A stretch of DNA of 64,000 bases from Betaproteobacteria bacterium. GTDB taxonomy: Bacteria > Pseudomonadota > Gammaproteobacteria > Burkholderiales > CAIKXV01. Shown piece by piece: positions 36,926 through 46,746 of the stretch. The first letter of the stretch is position 1. Each line of letters begins with the position of its first letter. The notes below the pieces were generated by a model. The model was given only the letters and a program-made list of their open reading frames with translations. It had not been told where the DNA came from and did no database searches. The stretch spans positions 62,001 through 126,000 of the forward strand of contig CANGYF010000007.1 of NCBI GenBank assembly GCA_947458265.1, read 5' to 3'. A program made the position numbers and the translations under genes.

Positions 36926-37738
36926 TCAGCCCTTGCGCGCGACGGCATCGATCGCCTGGCGGATGCCACGCAGGAAGGCGCCGACGTTGGCCGCCTCGCT
37001 GCCCGGTGCCGAACCTTCGATTTCCTCGACGATCCGGCTGCCGATCACCACCGCATCGGCGACCTTCGCGATGCCGGCGGCACTCTGGGCATCGCGGATG
37101 CCGAAGCCGACGCCGATCGGCACGGTCAGGTGCCGGCGCAGGACTTCCATGCGCGAAGAGACGTCGCCGACCTGCAGGTGCTTCGCGCCGGTCACGCCGG
37201 TCAGCGACACGTAGTACACATAGCCGCGCGCGAGCTTCGCGATCTCGCCGATGCGTGCATCGGTGGTGGTCGGCGACAGCAGGTAGATCGGGTCCAGCCC
37301 GGCGCCAGCCAGCCGGTCGACGAAGCCGCGCGACTCCTCCGGCGGCAGGTCGACCAGCAGCACGCCGTCCACGCCGGCTTCGGCTGCACGCGTGGCGAAC
37401 GCGCCATAGCCCATCGCCTCGACGGGATTCGCGTAACCCATCAGCACGACCGGCGTCTGCGCGTCCAGGCTGCGGAAGCGTGCGACCACGTCGAGGATGC
37501 GCCGCAGCGTGGTACCACGCGCCAGCGCGCGTTCGCTGGCACGCTGGATCGTCGGACCGTCGGCCTGAGGGTCGGAAAACGGCACGCCCAGCTCGATCAC
37601 GTCCGCACCGGCGGCGGCCAGTTCATGCATCAGCCCGAGCGTCACCTCGAGCGACGGGTCGCCCGCGGTGATGTACGGGATCAGCGCCGCCCGCCCCTCG
37701 CCCTTCAACTTCTCGAAACGTCCCTGGATGCGCGACAT
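36926..37738 (-). CDS. trpA: tryptophan synthase alpha chain
   Basis: 270 residues. It cleaves indole-3-glycerol phosphate and passes indole to TrpB. The catalytic acids are Glu49 (IELGVPFSD) and Asp60, at canonical numbers. The start codon overlaps the trpB stop (ATGA), so the subunits are translationally coupled. Confidence 0.97.
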   Translation of the reverse strand: MSRIQGRFEKLKGEGRAALIPYITAGDPSLEVTLGLMHELAAAGADVIELGVPFSDPQADGPTIQRASERALARGTTLRRILDVVARFRSLDAQTPVVLMGYANPVEAMGYGAFATRAAEAGVDGVLLVDLPPEESRGFVDRLAGAGLDPIYLLSPTTTDARIGEIAKLARGYVYYVSLTGVTGAKHLQVGDVSSRMEVLRRHLTVPIGVGFGIRDAQSAAGIAKVADAVVIGSRIVEEIEGSAPGSEAANVGAFLRGIRQAIDAVARKG

Positions 37739-38931
37739 CAGAGCGTGATCCCCGCAAGGCCGGCGACGGTGTTGATGTCCTTGTCGCCACGTCCGGAAAG
37801 GTTGACCAGCAGCACCTGGTCCTTGCGCATCGAAGGCGCCATCTTCGCCGCCTGCGCCAGCGCATGGGCGGACTCGAGCGCCGGGATGATGCCTTCCAGC
37901 CGGCACAGCAGGTGGAACGCCTCGAGCGCCTCGTCGTCGTTGATCGCGACATACTCGGCGCGGCCGAGATCCTTCAGCCAGGAATGCTCCGGGCCGACAC
38001 CCGGATAGTCGAGGCCTGCCGACACCGAGTGGGTGTCCATGATCTGGCCGTCCTCGTTCTGCATCAGGTAGGTGCGGGTGCCGTGCAGCACGCCGGGGCG
38101 CCCGGCCGACAGCGGCGCCGCATGCTTGCCGGTGGCCACACCGGATCCGCCGGCCTCGACGCCGATCAGGCGCACACCCGCGACATCGATGTACGGATGA
38201 AAGATGCCCATCGCGTTCGAGCCACCGCCGACGCAGGCGATGCAGGCATCGGGGTGCCGGCCGACCAGTTCGGGCATCTGCCACAGGCATTCATGGCCGA
38301 CCACCGAGTTGAAGTCGCGCACCATCATCGGGTACGGATGCGGACCGGCGACGCTGCCGATGATGTAGAAGGTGTCGGCGACGTTGGTCACCCAGTCGCG
38401 CATCGCCTCGTTCAGCGCATCCTTCAGGGTCTTCGAGCCACTTTCCACGGGGACCACTTCGGCGCCCAGGAGCTTCATCCGGTACACGTTCGGCGACTGC
38501 CGCTTGACGTCTTCCGACCCCATGTAGACGGTGCACTTCATGCCGAAACGCGCAGCTACCGTGGCACTCGCAACGCCATGCTGGCCAGCACCGGTCTCCG
38601 CGATGATGCGCGGCTTGCCGATCTTGCGCGCGAGCAGGGCCTGGCCCATGGTGTTGTTGATCTTGTGCGCGCCCGTGTGGTTCAGGTCCTCGCGCTTCAG
38701 GTAGACCTGCGCGCCGCCGAAGTGTTCCGACCAGCGCTTCGCGTGGTAGATCGGGCTCGGGCGGCCGACGTAATGCTTCAGCTCGCGCGCGAGTTCTGCC
38801 ATGAACTCGGGGTCGTTGCGGTACTTCAGGTAGCACTCGTTGAGTTCATCGAGCGCATGCATCAGCGTCTCGGCCACGAATACGCCACCGTACGGGCCGA
38901 AGTGGCCGCGCTCGTCGGGCAGGTCATACAT
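37738..38931 (-). CDS. trpB: tryptophan synthase beta chain
   Basis: 397 residues, the usual length. PLP enzyme joining indole and serine. The PLP lysine is Lys90 in [19 protein letters not shown] binds the cofactor phosphate. I chose ATG 38931 ([16 protein letters not shown]) as in relatives, giving an 8-base overlap with trpF; an upstream in-frame TTG at 38952 overlaps the AGGAGG that probably serves as the ribosome site about 12 bases before the ATG. Confidence 0.97.
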   Translation of the reverse strand: MYDLPDERGHFGPYGGVFVAETLMHALDELNECYLKYRNDPEFMAELARELKHYVGRPSPIYHAKRWSEHFGGAQVYLKREDLNHTGAHKINNTMGQALLARKIGKPRIIAETGAGQHGVASATVAARFGMKCTVYMGSEDVKRQSPNVYRMKLLGAEVVPVESGSKTLKDALNEAMRDWVTNVADTFYIIGSVAGPHPYPMMVRDFNSVVGHECLWQMPELVGRHPDACIACVGGGSNAMGIFHPYIDVAGVRLIGVEAGGSGVATGKHAAPLSAGRPGVLHGTRTYLMQNEDGQIMDTHSVSAGLDYPGVGPEHSWLKDLGRAEYVAINDDEALEAFHLLCRLEGIIPALESAHALAQAAKMAPSMRKDQVLLVNLSGRGDKDINTVAGLAGITL

Positions 38932-39577
38932 CTGCAAGGTGAACCTCCTCAATGAACCGCTCGATCAGGCCGGGATCCTTGACCCCCTTCGGCCCGCTGC
39001 TGCGTTCGACGCCGCTGGAAACGTCCACCGCCCACGGGCGCACCTGCCGCACCGCGTCCCGGACATTGGTCGGCGTGAGGCCGCCGGAAAGGATCACCTC
39101 GCCGCGCAGCGGCCCGGGAATCAGCGACCAGTCGAAGGACTGGCCGGTGCCGCCGTGCAGGCCGGGGACGAATGCATCGACCAGCAGGCCCCGCGACAGC
39201 GGCCTGGACAGCATCGATTGACCACGGCATTGTAGCAAATCGACCCCCGGCCTCATCCGTACCGCCTGTACGAAGGGTTTGTCGAACTGCATGCAGAAGT
39301 CGATCGTCTCGGAACCATGGAACTGAAGCAGGTCGAGCGGGACGGCGGACAGCACCTCGCGCACCTGTGCGTCCGGTGCGTCGACGAACAGGCCCACCGC
39401 CATCACGTAGGGCGGCAGGCTGCCGGCGATGCATGCAGCCTGTTCCACGGTCACGTGGCGCGGGCTCGGGCCGTAGAACACGAGGCCGATCGCATCGGCG
39501 CCGGCCCGGGCGGCCGCCTGCGCGTCCTCGACGGTACGGATGCCGCAGATCTTGACCCGGGTGCGGCGCGCAGTCAT
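38924..39577 (-). CDS. trpF: phosphoribosylanthranilate isomerase
   Basis: 217 residues, TIM barrel. Third step of tryptophan synthesis from anthranilate. Catalytic Cys11 is in VKICGIR and the acid Asp is in [21 protein letters not shown] and ILSGGLTP are family motifs. The start overlaps the truA stop by 4 bases (ATGA), and the end overlaps trpB. Confidence 0.95.
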   Translation of the reverse strand: MTARRTRVKICGIRTVEDAQAAARAGADAIGLVFYGPSPRHVTVEQAACIAGSLPPYVMAVGLFVDAPDAQVREVLSAVPLDLLQFHGSETIDFCMQFDKPFVQAVRMRPGVDLLQCRGQSMLSRPLSRGLLVDAFVPGLHGGTGQSFDWSLIPGPLRGEVILSGGLTPTNVRDAVRQVRPWAVDVSSGVERSSGPKGVKDPGLIERFIEEVHLADV

Positions 39578-40425
39578 GCCAGGGCCCCTTCGACCGGTGC
39601 AAGCGGGACCGTGGCGCCATCGGCCGCGAGCGAGGCGGCGAACGGCCCGGCGATCGACGGCCTCGGTCCGGGAAGCGCCGGCGCACGCCCTGGGGCATAC
39701 ACCACCTCGGCCAGATACAGGCCGGCTGGCGAGAAGGTCGGTGCCGCCCGGGTCCGGTCGCGTGCCGCCAGCAGTTGGCCCAGCCAGCCTGGCGCCTCGC
39801 GGCCGCGACCGATGCGCACCACGCTGCCGACGATGTTGCGGATCATGTGGTGCAGGAAGCCGTTGGCGCGGAACTCGAAGGTGAACAGCGACCCCTGCTG
39901 CGCGACTGTCGCACGATGCATCCGCCGTACCGGCGACCGGGCCTGGCATTCGGCTGCACGGAACGCGCTGAAATCGTGCTCGCCCTCGAGCGCGCGCAGC
40001 GCCTCGCGCATCGGTTCGAGGGACAGACGTTCGTGGTGCCAGCCGGCCGAGCCAGCGAGCATGGCTGGGCGTACCGGATCGCTGAGCAGCACGTAGCGGT
40101 AGGCGCGCAGCACCGCGTCATGGCGCGCATGGAAGTCGTCCGGCACGGCCGCCGCCCCGACCACCGCGATCGCGTCCGGCAGCAGCGCATTGACGCCGCG
40201 CACCCAGGCCTGCTCGGGCCGCAGCGTCGGCGCATCGAAATGCACCACCTGCATCAACGCATGCACGCCAGTGTCGGTGCGTCCGGCGCACACGGTGGAC
40301 ACCGGTGCGGCAGCAATGCCGGATAACGCCCGCTCGAGCGCGTCCTGCACCGAACAGCCGGAGGGCTGGCTCTGCCAGCCGCAGAAGGTGCCGCCGTGGT
40401 ACTCGATCTGGAGGGCGATGCGCAT
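39574..40425 (-). CDS. truA: tRNA pseudouridine(38-40) synthase
   Basis: 283 residues. It modifies uridines 38-40 in the anticodon stem. The catalytic Asp51 is in GRTDTGVHA. Further motifs are FHARHDAVLRAYRYV and FLHHMIRNIVG. The last about 25 residues (after VYAPGRAPALPG) are a Pro/Ala-rich tail beyond the usual end of the fold. It precedes trpF with overlap; fimV ends 114 bases upstream. Confidence 0.95.
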   Translation of the reverse strand: MRIALQIEYHGGTFCGWQSQPSGCSVQDALERALSGIAAAPVSTVCAGRTDTGVHALMQVVHFDAPTLRPEQAWVRGVNALLPDAIAVVGAAAVPDDFHARHDAVLRAYRYVLLSDPVRPAMLAGSAGWHHERLSLEPMREALRALEGEHDFSAFRAAECQARSPVRRMHRATVAQQGSLFTFEFRANGFLHHMIRNIVGSVVRIGRGREAPGWLGQLLAARDRTRAAPTFSPAGLYLAEVVYAPGRAPALPGPRPSIAGPFAASLAADGATVPLAPVEGALA

Positions 40426-40539
40426 GCCGCGAGGATAGCGCCAAAGACGCCGACGGTCGCGCCGCCGTTCGCGATTACGGTTGCCGGATGCTCAGGCCGG
40501 CCCGCGCCGCCGTGCGGCCGCGCAGGCCCGGGGCCATGC

Positions 40540-43500
40540 TCAGCCCAGGCGGGCCAGCATGGACTCGGCGTCGGCCTTCTGCTGTTGGTCGCCTTCCGCG
40601 ATCACCTCGCGCAGGATCTCGCGCGCACCGTCCTTGTCGCCCATCTCCTCGTACGCCTTGGCGAGGTCGTACTTGGTATTGACGTCGTTCCAGTGCTCGT
40701 CCCTGTTCCTGTCGTTGCCATCGACATTGGTTTCACCCAGGTCGAGGTCGACGCGAGGCAGTGTCGTTTCCCGCCAGTTCTGCGGCATGCCCGCCGGATG
40801 CGTCATGTCGAACGTGACCAGTTCGCCCGGGTCGGCCATGATCATCGTGTCCTGACCCAACGGCGGCTGGGTCGGCTGGCCCGACCCCAAGGGCGCGCCG
40901 CTTTCCTCTGCCTCGGCCTGGGCCGCCTCGAGCTTGAAGTCGAGGATGCTGCCGGTCGGCGGACCGGAGTCGAGCAGCACGTTGGTGGCCTCCGCATTGA
41001 ACAGCGGTTCGGTCATCAGCATGCCGGACTCAGCGCTCAGGGATGGCATGACCGGCTCGAATGTCAGGTCGGCTTCGCTCGTCCCGGTTGCGTCCGACGG
41101 AGGTTCGAGCGGCAGGTCGGGCAGTTCAGGCACCGACTCGGTCCCGGACGGGCCGAAGTCGAGCGTGAAGTCCATGTCTGCCGCTGTCGCGGACGACGTA
41201 CCGCCGGCCGATCCGCCGATATCCACGATCTCCTCGTCGCTGCCCGAGGTGCTGGTAGAGCCAGGAGCGGACGGTTCGAAGTCGAAATCGACGGTCATCG
41301 GTCCGTCTGCAGGCTCGATGTCAGAGAGCGCCAGAGCCTGGGTCTGCTCCATGTCGATCGGTCGCGTCGGGGCGGCTGCAGCGGCCGCTGCAACCGCTCC
41401 AGCAGACGCGATGGCAGCCGCGGCGACGCCGGCGGAAACGGTCGACAACGCGCCGTCCCCGCCCTGTGCGGAAGACGTACCCGCAGCATAGAGCGGATTC
41501 GCTGGATCGATCGAGGCACCCATCTCGGCTGCCTTCTGCCAGGTTTCGCCCTGTCCGCCGGTAGCGCCGTAGAGTTGACGCGCCACGGCCTCGAAGGCCG
41601 GCGCATCGCCGCGCTTCATGTAGATGCCGAGCAGCTTCAGGTGCAGTTCGTGCCGGTCGGGTGTCTTTTCGATCGCCTCGCGCAGGATTTCCTCGGCCTG
41701 GCCTTCACGTCCATAGGTCAGGTAGACCTCGGCTTCGGCCAGCGGATCCACTTCGTCCAGTCCGCCCTCGTTCGCCAGCGTCGGCTCGACCAGGGAACTG
41801 GTCATGGCGGCGGGACCTGCGGGCTGCGCGACGACCGCAGGCTCGGCCGGCACCTTCGACGGCGCAGCCTTCGGCGCCGCACCCTTCTTCCTGCGCGCGA
41901 CCAGTGCACCGATCCCGAGCAGGGCGACCAGGCCAAGACCCAGTTCGGTCAGGTACGTATTCACGAAGTCCAGGACCTGATCGACGAGGCTCGGCGGCGG
42001 CGGGGGCGGCGGGGGCGGCGGCACGGGCTTCGGCTTTGCAGCCTCGACCGGCGGGGTCGGCTGCACCGGGGTCGCCGGCTCCTGCGGCTTCGCGGCTTCG
42101 ACGACAGGCTCCGGCGCAGGCACGACCGGCTCGGGCCTGGGCTCTGCCTTTGCGGGCTCGGGCTTGGGCTCGGGAGCGGCCGGCACCGGCTTGGGCTCGG
42201 CCTTCACCGGCTCCGGCTTCGGCGCTTCAGCCTTCTTCGCGGGCTCCGCAGCCTTGGCCGGCTCGGGCGCCTTTGTCGGCTCGGCCTTGGCCAGCTTCTG
42301 CAGGTCGGCCAGTTGCTTGCTCTGGATGTCGAGCAACCGCTGCGCATCCTTCAGCATCTTCTCCAGCGAGGCGACACGCTCGTTCGCCTCGCGCAAGGCC
42401 TTCTCGCGCGCCGTCGCGTCTTCTTCACGCGCCGCCTGCGCAGCCTTGGGATCGCGCCCGCCGGCCTTGGAGGCATCGCCCTTGGACACGCGCAGCACAT
42501 CGGAACCGGGCGCTGCCGCGGGCACCTTCTCCTCGACCTTCGGTGCAATGCGGCCGGACGCAGCCGGGCCGCCGTCGGCAGCTACCGGCGGCGCATCCTG
42601 TACCGCACCGGCCACCCGCTGCCGGTAACCGTTGAAATCGGCCGCCTGGGCGCGTACTTCACGCGCGGCTTCGTTCGCCGGGATCGTGGAGAGCGTTGCG
42701 GCATCCGGGACGCGCAGCACCGCGCCGGTACGCAGGCGGTTCATGTTGTTGCCGTCGAACGACGCCTTGTTCTCGCGATACAGAGACACCAGCATCTGGT
42801 CGAGCGACACGTCGGCCGGGCGTACCGACTCGGCGATCTTCCCGAGGGTCTCGCCGCGACGCACCGGACCATACTCGCTGGCGCCGGGTGCGACGGTCGG
42901 CACGGCAACGGGTGAGGCGGCCGTTGCCGCGGCAGCGCGCGGGGCGCGCGGTGCAGGCTTCTCGGCAGCCCGGGCGGCGGGATTCTGGACGGCGACGGGC
43001 GCAGCAGGCGGGCTTGCGGCAGTGTCGGCTGCGATCGGGGCGGCGACCACCGGACGGGGATCGACCACGGCCGCACGGGCGGCTGCCGAGGGTGCAACCG
43101 GCGGCGCAACCACGTCTGCCGCGGTGAAACCTGGCGGATCGATCAGCGACGTGTACTCGCGCATCAGACGGCCGGAGGACCAGACGACTTCGACCAGCAG
43201 TTCCACGAACGGATCGTTCACCCCGCGCGGCGTGGTGGCACGGATGATCAGCGAGCCGTCGCGACGCTGCTCGATCGCCAGACGCACCGAAGCGACGAAG
43301 GCGGAGTACTCGAGGTTCGCGCGCCGATAGGCGTCGGCATTCGCGATGCGGACCTGCATCGTCGAAAGCTCTTCCTTCGTCGCGCTCAGCTCGATCTCGG
43401 CGTTCAGCGGCTGGCCGAGCGCTGAGAGCACGGTCATGCGCCCCAGGCCCGCAGCATCTGCCAGGGCGGGGAGGAGCATCGCAATCGTGAGCGCGCAGGC

Positions 43501-43542
43501 GGCGAGCCACGCACGAGAAACACTGGATAAGCTGGTGCGCAC
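40540..43542 (-). CDS. fimV: FimV/HubP-type polar peptidoglycan-binding protein
   Basis: 1000 residues. A signal peptide (about 1-30) is followed by the N-terminal FimV domain (GRMTVLSALGQPLNAEIEL), a LysM-type domain (about 218-290, RRGETLGKIAESVRP), a coiled coil (about 380-430), and a Pro/Glu/Lys-rich region ending in a run of ten prolines. One membrane helix follows (about 560-580, LGLGLVALLGIGALVARRKKG), then an acidic cytoplasmic part with a TPR-like stretch and the conserved FimV C-terminal domain (about 945-1000, KYDLAKAYEEMGD). FimV/HubP proteins organise the pole for type IV pili, twitching and chemotaxis. The gene has its own AT-rich promoter region with a dyad. Confidence 0.93.
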   Translation of the reverse strand: MRTSLSSVSRAWLAACALTIAMLLPALADAAGLGRMTVLSALGQPLNAEIELSATKEELSTMQVRIANADAYRRANLEYSAFVASVRLAIEQRRDGSLIIRATTPRGVNDPFVELLVEVVWSSGRLMREYTSLIDPPGFTAADVVAPPVAPSAAARAAVVDPRPVVAAPIAADTAASPPAAPVAVQNPAARAAEKPAPRAPRAAAATAASPVAVPTVAPGASEYGPVRRGETLGKIAESVRPADVSLDQMLVSLYRENKASFDGNNMNRLRTGAVLRVPDAATLSTIPANEAAREVRAQAADFNGYRQRVAGAVQDAPPVAADGGPAASGRIAPKVEEKVPAAAPGSDVLRVSKGDASKAGGRDPKAAQAAREEDATAREKALREANERVASLEKMLKDAQRLLDIQSKQLADLQKLAKAEPTKAPEPAKAAEPAKKAEAPKPEPVKAEPKPVPAAPEPKPEPAKAEPRPEPVVPAPEPVVEAAKPQEPATPVQPTPPVEAAKPKPVPPPPPPPPPPSLVDQVLDFVNTYLTELGLGLVALLGIGALVARRKKGAAPKAAPSKVPAEPAVVAQPAGPAAMTSSLVEPTLANEGGLDEVDPLAEAEVYLTYGREGQAEEILREAIEKTPDRHELHLKLLGIYMKRGDAPAFEAVARQLYGATGGQGETWQKAAEMGASIDPANPLYAAGTSSAQGGDGALSTVSAGVAAAAIASAGAVAAAAAAAPTRPIDMEQTQALALSDIEPADGPMTVDFDFEPSAPGSTSTSGSDEEIVDIGGSAGGTSSATAADMDFTLDFGPSGTESVPELPDLPLEPPSDATGTSEADLTFEPVMPSLSAESGMLMTEPLFNAEATNVLLDSGPPTGSILDFKLEAAQAEAEESGAPLGSGQPTQPPLGQDTMIMADPGELVTFDMTHPAGMPQNWRETTLPRVDLDLGETNVDGNDRNRDEHWNDVNTKYDLAKAYEEMGDKDGAREILREVIAEGDQQQKADAESMLARLG

Positions 43543-43573
43543 GGACCGTCCTTCAGGACTCGTCGGAGTTTGA

Positions 43574-43601
43574 AATTAACATCATGGGTTTACCGATGCA
43601 A
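43574..43601 (-). promoter_or_regulatory. candidate sigma-70 promoter for fimV
   Basis: Minus strand TTGCAT (43601-43596), 16 bases, TTAATT (43579-43574), in an AT-rich island. It gives a short leader of about 25 bases to the fimV ATG at 43542. Confidence 0.45.
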
Positions 43602-43607
43602 GCTCAC

Positions 43608-43632
43608 CTTGTGTCTGATATCACGACACAAG
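43608..43632. promoter_or_regulatory. 8-9-8 dyad upstream of the fimV promoter
   Basis: CTTGTGTC (43608-43615) and GACACAAG (43625-43632) are a perfect inverted repeat around 9 bases, themselves centred on GATATC. The dyad ends 6 bases before the -35 hexamer, a position typical for a transcription activator or a repressor operator. The protein that binds is unknown. Confidence 0.5.
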
Positions 43633-43844
43633 CATTCGATTTCGTTGAGCTTTTTCCGGATTGCACTGCAGGAAAGACCGGAATGTGTCGCGCTCCTGCA
43701 GCACTCGGTAGGCTAACGGCGAAGAAACGTCCAGCTTTAGCGGCGCGGCGCCGCGACACCGTCCGACAACTGCCGGTCCGCGATCGAGCGCGCAGTTACG
43801 CGTCAGTCAGGATACAACCTGGGGATGCCCCCGGGACGCCGCGC

Positions 43845-44978
43845 TCAGTGCCCAGCTGCCCGTTCGAGCAGCAGCCGGAGCATCCGTCGCAACGGCTCGG
43901 CAGCCCCCCACAGCAGCTGGTCGCCGACAGTGAAGGCGGTCAGGTAGCTGCCGCCCATCGGCAGCTTGCGCAGTCGTCCGATCGGCACCTTGAGCCCGCC
44001 GGTGACCGCGGCCGGGGTCAGCCTGGCCAGCGACGCTTCGCGCTCGTTCGGGACGACCTCGACCCAGTCGTTGCCCGACGCCAGCAGGGACTCGACCTCC
44101 GGCAGCGGCAGGTCGCGGGTGAGCTTGATGGTGAGTGCCTGCGAATGGCAGCGCATCGCACCGATACGCACGCAGACGCCGTCGACCGGTAGCGGATCAG
44201 CCGAGCGACCGAGGATCTTGTTGCACTCGGCCATGGCCTTCCATTCCTCGCGGCTCTGGCCGTTGCCGAGATCCTTGTCGATCCAGGGCAGCAGGCTGCC
44301 GGCAAGAGGATGGCCAAACTGCTCGGTCGGGAAGCCGTCGCTGCGCAGGCGAGCCGAGACCGCCCGATCGATGTCGAGGATGTTGGATTTCGGGTCGGCG
44401 AGCAGGCCACGCACTTCCTCGTGCGCAGCGCCCATCTGGACCAGCAGCTCGCGCATGTTCTGCGCGCCAGCGCCGGAAGCTGCCTGGTAGGTCATGGCGG
44501 TCACCCACTCGACCAGCCCCTCGCGGAACAGGCCGCCCATCGCCATCAACATCAGGCTGACCGTGCAGTTGCCGCCGATGAAATCGCGCCCGCCCGCTGC
44601 CAGCGCTGCGTCGATCACGCCGCGGTTGACCGGGTCGAGGATGATCACGGCACGGTCCTGCATGCGCAGCGTCGACGCGGCGTCGATCCAGTATCCGTTC
44701 CAGCCGGCCGCACGCAGCTTCGGATGCATCGCGGTCGTGTAGTCGCCGCCCTGACAGGAAATCAGCACGTCCATCGCCGACAGCGCGGCGACATCGCCCG
44801 CGTCGGCCACGACCGGCTCGGTGTTGGGCAGGGCGACGGCCGCCTGTCCCGCCTGGCTGGTCGAGAACAGCGTGGTGTGGACGTGGTCGAAATCGCGCTC
44901 TTCCTGCATGCGCCCGACCAGCACCGAACCGACCATGCCGCGCCAGCCTACCAGCCCGACCTTCATCATCTTCGCCAT
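43845..44978 (-). CDS. asd: aspartate-semialdehyde dehydrogenase
   Basis: 377 residues. It makes aspartate semialdehyde for Lys/DAP, Met and Thr synthesis. [18 protein letters not shown] binds NADP; catalytic Cys138 is in GGNCTVSLM; the substrate-binding region is [12 protein letters not shown]. Gram-negative Asd type. ATG 44978 has GGAG about 7 bases upstream; a second candidate ATG lies three codons on. It follows leuB by 40 bases, the standard leuCDB-asd arrangement. Confidence 0.96.
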   Translation of the reverse strand: MAKMMKVGLVGWRGMVGSVLVGRMQEERDFDHVHTTLFSTSQAGQAAVALPNTEPVVADAGDVAALSAMDVLISCQGGDYTTAMHPKLRAAGWNGYWIDAASTLRMQDRAVIILDPVNRGVIDAALAAGGRDFIGGNCTVSLMLMAMGGLFREGLVEWVTAMTYQAASGAGAQNMRELLVQMGAAHEEVRGLLADPKSNILDIDRAVSARLRSDGFPTEQFGHPLAGSLLPWIDKDLGNGQSREEWKAMAECNKILGRSADPLPVDGVCVRIGAMRCHSQALTIKLTRDLPLPEVESLLASGNDWVEVVPNEREASLARLTPAAVTGGLKVPIGRLRKLPMGGSYLTAFTVGDQLLWGAAEPLRRMLRLLLERAAGH

Positions 44979-45018
44979 CAACTTCTCCTTCAGCGCGCAG
45001 CCCGGGATGCGGCCACGC

Positions 45019-46089
45019 TCACCCGAGCGCCGCGACGACGGCATCGCCCATCGCGCGGGTACCGATGACCGGCTCGCCCTTCTCGGCGATATCGGAGGTG
45101 CGCAGGCCCTTCTGCAGCACGGCACTGACCGCGGCCTCGATCTGGCGCGCGAACACGTCCTGGTCGAGGCTGTAGCGCAGCAGCATCGCCGCGGACAGGA
45201 TCGTCGCCAGCGGATTCGCGACGTCCTTGCCGGCGATATCCGGAGCCGAACCGTGGATCGGCTCGTACAGGCCCTTGCCATTCGCGTCGAGCGACGCGGA
45301 CGGCAGCATGCCGATCGAGCCGGTCAGCATCGATGCCTCGTCGGACAGGATGTCGCCGAACATGTTGCCGGTGACGATCACGTCGAACTGGCGCGGGTTG
45401 CGCAGCAGCTGCATCGCCGCGTTGTCGACATACATGTGCGACAGCTCGACGGTCGGGTAGTCCTTCGCCACTTCGGTGACGACGTCGCGCCAGAGCTGGG
45501 AGGTCTCGAGCACGTTGGCCTTGTCGACCGAACACAGACGGCGGTTGCGCTTGAGCGCCGACTCGAAGCCCACGCGGGCGATGCGGCGGATCTCCGACTC
45601 GGCGTAGAGCATCGTGTCGAAGCCCTCGCGCTCGCCTGCCGCATTGGTGCGGATGCCGCGCGGCTGGCCGAAGTAGATGTCGCCGGTCAGTTCGCGGATG
45701 ATCAGCACGTCCATGCCGGAGACCACCTCGGGCTTGAGCGTCGAGGCTGCCGCCAGCTCCGGATAGATCACCGCCGGCCGCAGGTTCGCGAACAGCTTCA
45801 GCTCCTTGCGCAGGCCGAGGATCGCCTGCTCCGGGCGCTTCTCGCGCGGCAGCTTGTCCCACTGCCAGCCACCGACGCTGCCGAACAGGATGGCGTCGGC
45901 CGAGCGCGCCAGGTCGAGCGTGGCCTTCGGCAACGGATCGCCTGAAAGGTCGTAGGCGGTACCGCCGACCGGCGCCTCGGAGAGGTCCAGCTTCAGGCCC
46001 TTCGGTTCCAGGGCGCGCAACACGCGAACCGCCTGCGCGATGATCTCCGCGCCGATGCCGTCGCCCGGCAGGACTGCAATCTTCTTCAT
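45019..46089 (-). CDS. leuB: 3-isopropylmalate dehydrogenase
   Basis: 356 residues. Oxidative decarboxylation step of leucine synthesis. N-terminal [15 protein letters not shown], the [11 protein letters not shown] and [13 protein letters not shown] regions, [10 protein letters not shown], and the metal/NAD motif [13 protein letters not shown] are all present. ATG 46089 has GGAGG about 6 bases upstream. It is 16 bases downstream of leuD. Confidence 0.97.
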   Translation of the reverse strand: MKKIAVLPGDGIGAEIIAQAVRVLRALEPKGLKLDLSEAPVGGTAYDLSGDPLPKATLDLARSADAILFGSVGGWQWDKLPREKRPEQAILGLRKELKLFANLRPAVIYPELAAASTLKPEVVSGMDVLIIRELTGDIYFGQPRGIRTNAAGEREGFDTMLYAESEIRRIARVGFESALKRNRRLCSVDKANVLETSQLWRDVVTEVAKDYPTVELSHMYVDNAAMQLLRNPRQFDVIVTGNMFGDILSDEASMLTGSIGMLPSASLDANGKGLYEPIHGSAPDIAGKDVANPLATILSAAMLLRYSLDQDVFARQIEAAVSAVLQKGLRTSDIAEKGEPVIGTRAMGDAVVAALG

Positions 46090-46105
46090 GTGGCCTCCGG
46101 GCCTT

Positions 46106-46744
46106 CTAGAGGAACAGCCAGGGCTGGGCAGCCCGGTGCTTCGTTTCGAACGCACGGATGTGGTCCGCGTGCTGCAGCGTCAGGCCGATCTCGTCCAGGC
46201 CGTTCATCAGGCAGTGCTTGCTGAACGGCTCGATGTCGAAGGCGAACTGCTTGCCCGAGGGCGTGGTGACCTTCTGGTTCTCGAGGTCGATGTCCAGACG
46301 GTAGCCTTCGTTGGCGAAGGTCTCGTCGAACAGGACATCCATCTCGGCCTTCGACAGGCGGATCGGCAGCAGGCCGTTCTTCAGGCTGTTGCTGTAGAAG
46401 ATGTCGCCGAACGACGAGGCGATGACCACCTTGAAGCCGTAGTCCTGCAGCGCCCAGGGCGCATGTTCGCGCGACGAACCGCAGCCGAAATTCTCGCGCG
46501 CGAGCAGCACCTGCGCACCCTGGAAGCGGGTCTTGTTGAGGATGAAGTCTTCGTTCAGCGGCCGGTTGCTGTTGTCCATGCCCGGTTCGCCGGTGTCGAG
46601 GTAGCGCCAGGAATCGAACAGGTTCGGCCCGAAGCCGGTGCGCTTGATCGACTTGAGGAACTGCTTCGGGATCACCGCGTCGGTATCGACGTTGGCGCGG
46701 TCGAGCGGTGCCGCGAGGCCATTCAGTCGGTTGAACTTGTCCAT
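46106..46744 (-). CDS. leuD: 3-isopropylmalate dehydratase small subunit
   Basis: 212 residues. The LeuD swivelling domain forms the isomerase with Leu[16 protein letters not shown] and [14 protein letters not shown] are the diagnostic motifs. Its ATG is 2 bases after the leuC stop. Confidence 0.97.
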   Translation of the reverse strand: MDKFNRLNGLAAPLDRANVDTDAVIPKQFLKSIKRTGFGPNLFDSWRYLDTGEPGMDNSNRPLNEDFILNKTRFQGAQVLLARENFGCGSSREHAPWALQDYGFKVVIASSFGDIFYSNSLKNGLLPIRLSKAEMDVLFDETFANEGYRLDIDLENQKVTTPSGKQFAFDIEPFSKHCLMNGLDEIGLTLQHADHIRAFETKHRAAQPWLFL

Positions 46745-46746
46745 GG

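Larger units (their letters stand above)
43543..43844. other. intergenic region between asd and fimV
   Basis: 302 bases without a gene. The fimV-proximal 140 bases are clearly AT-richer and hold a promoter and an 8-9-8 dyad (listed separately). The asd-proximal part is GC-rich, with a GCGGCGCGGCGCCGC self-complementary run at 43739-43753, and shows no convincing terminator with a T-run. Confidence 0.6.
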
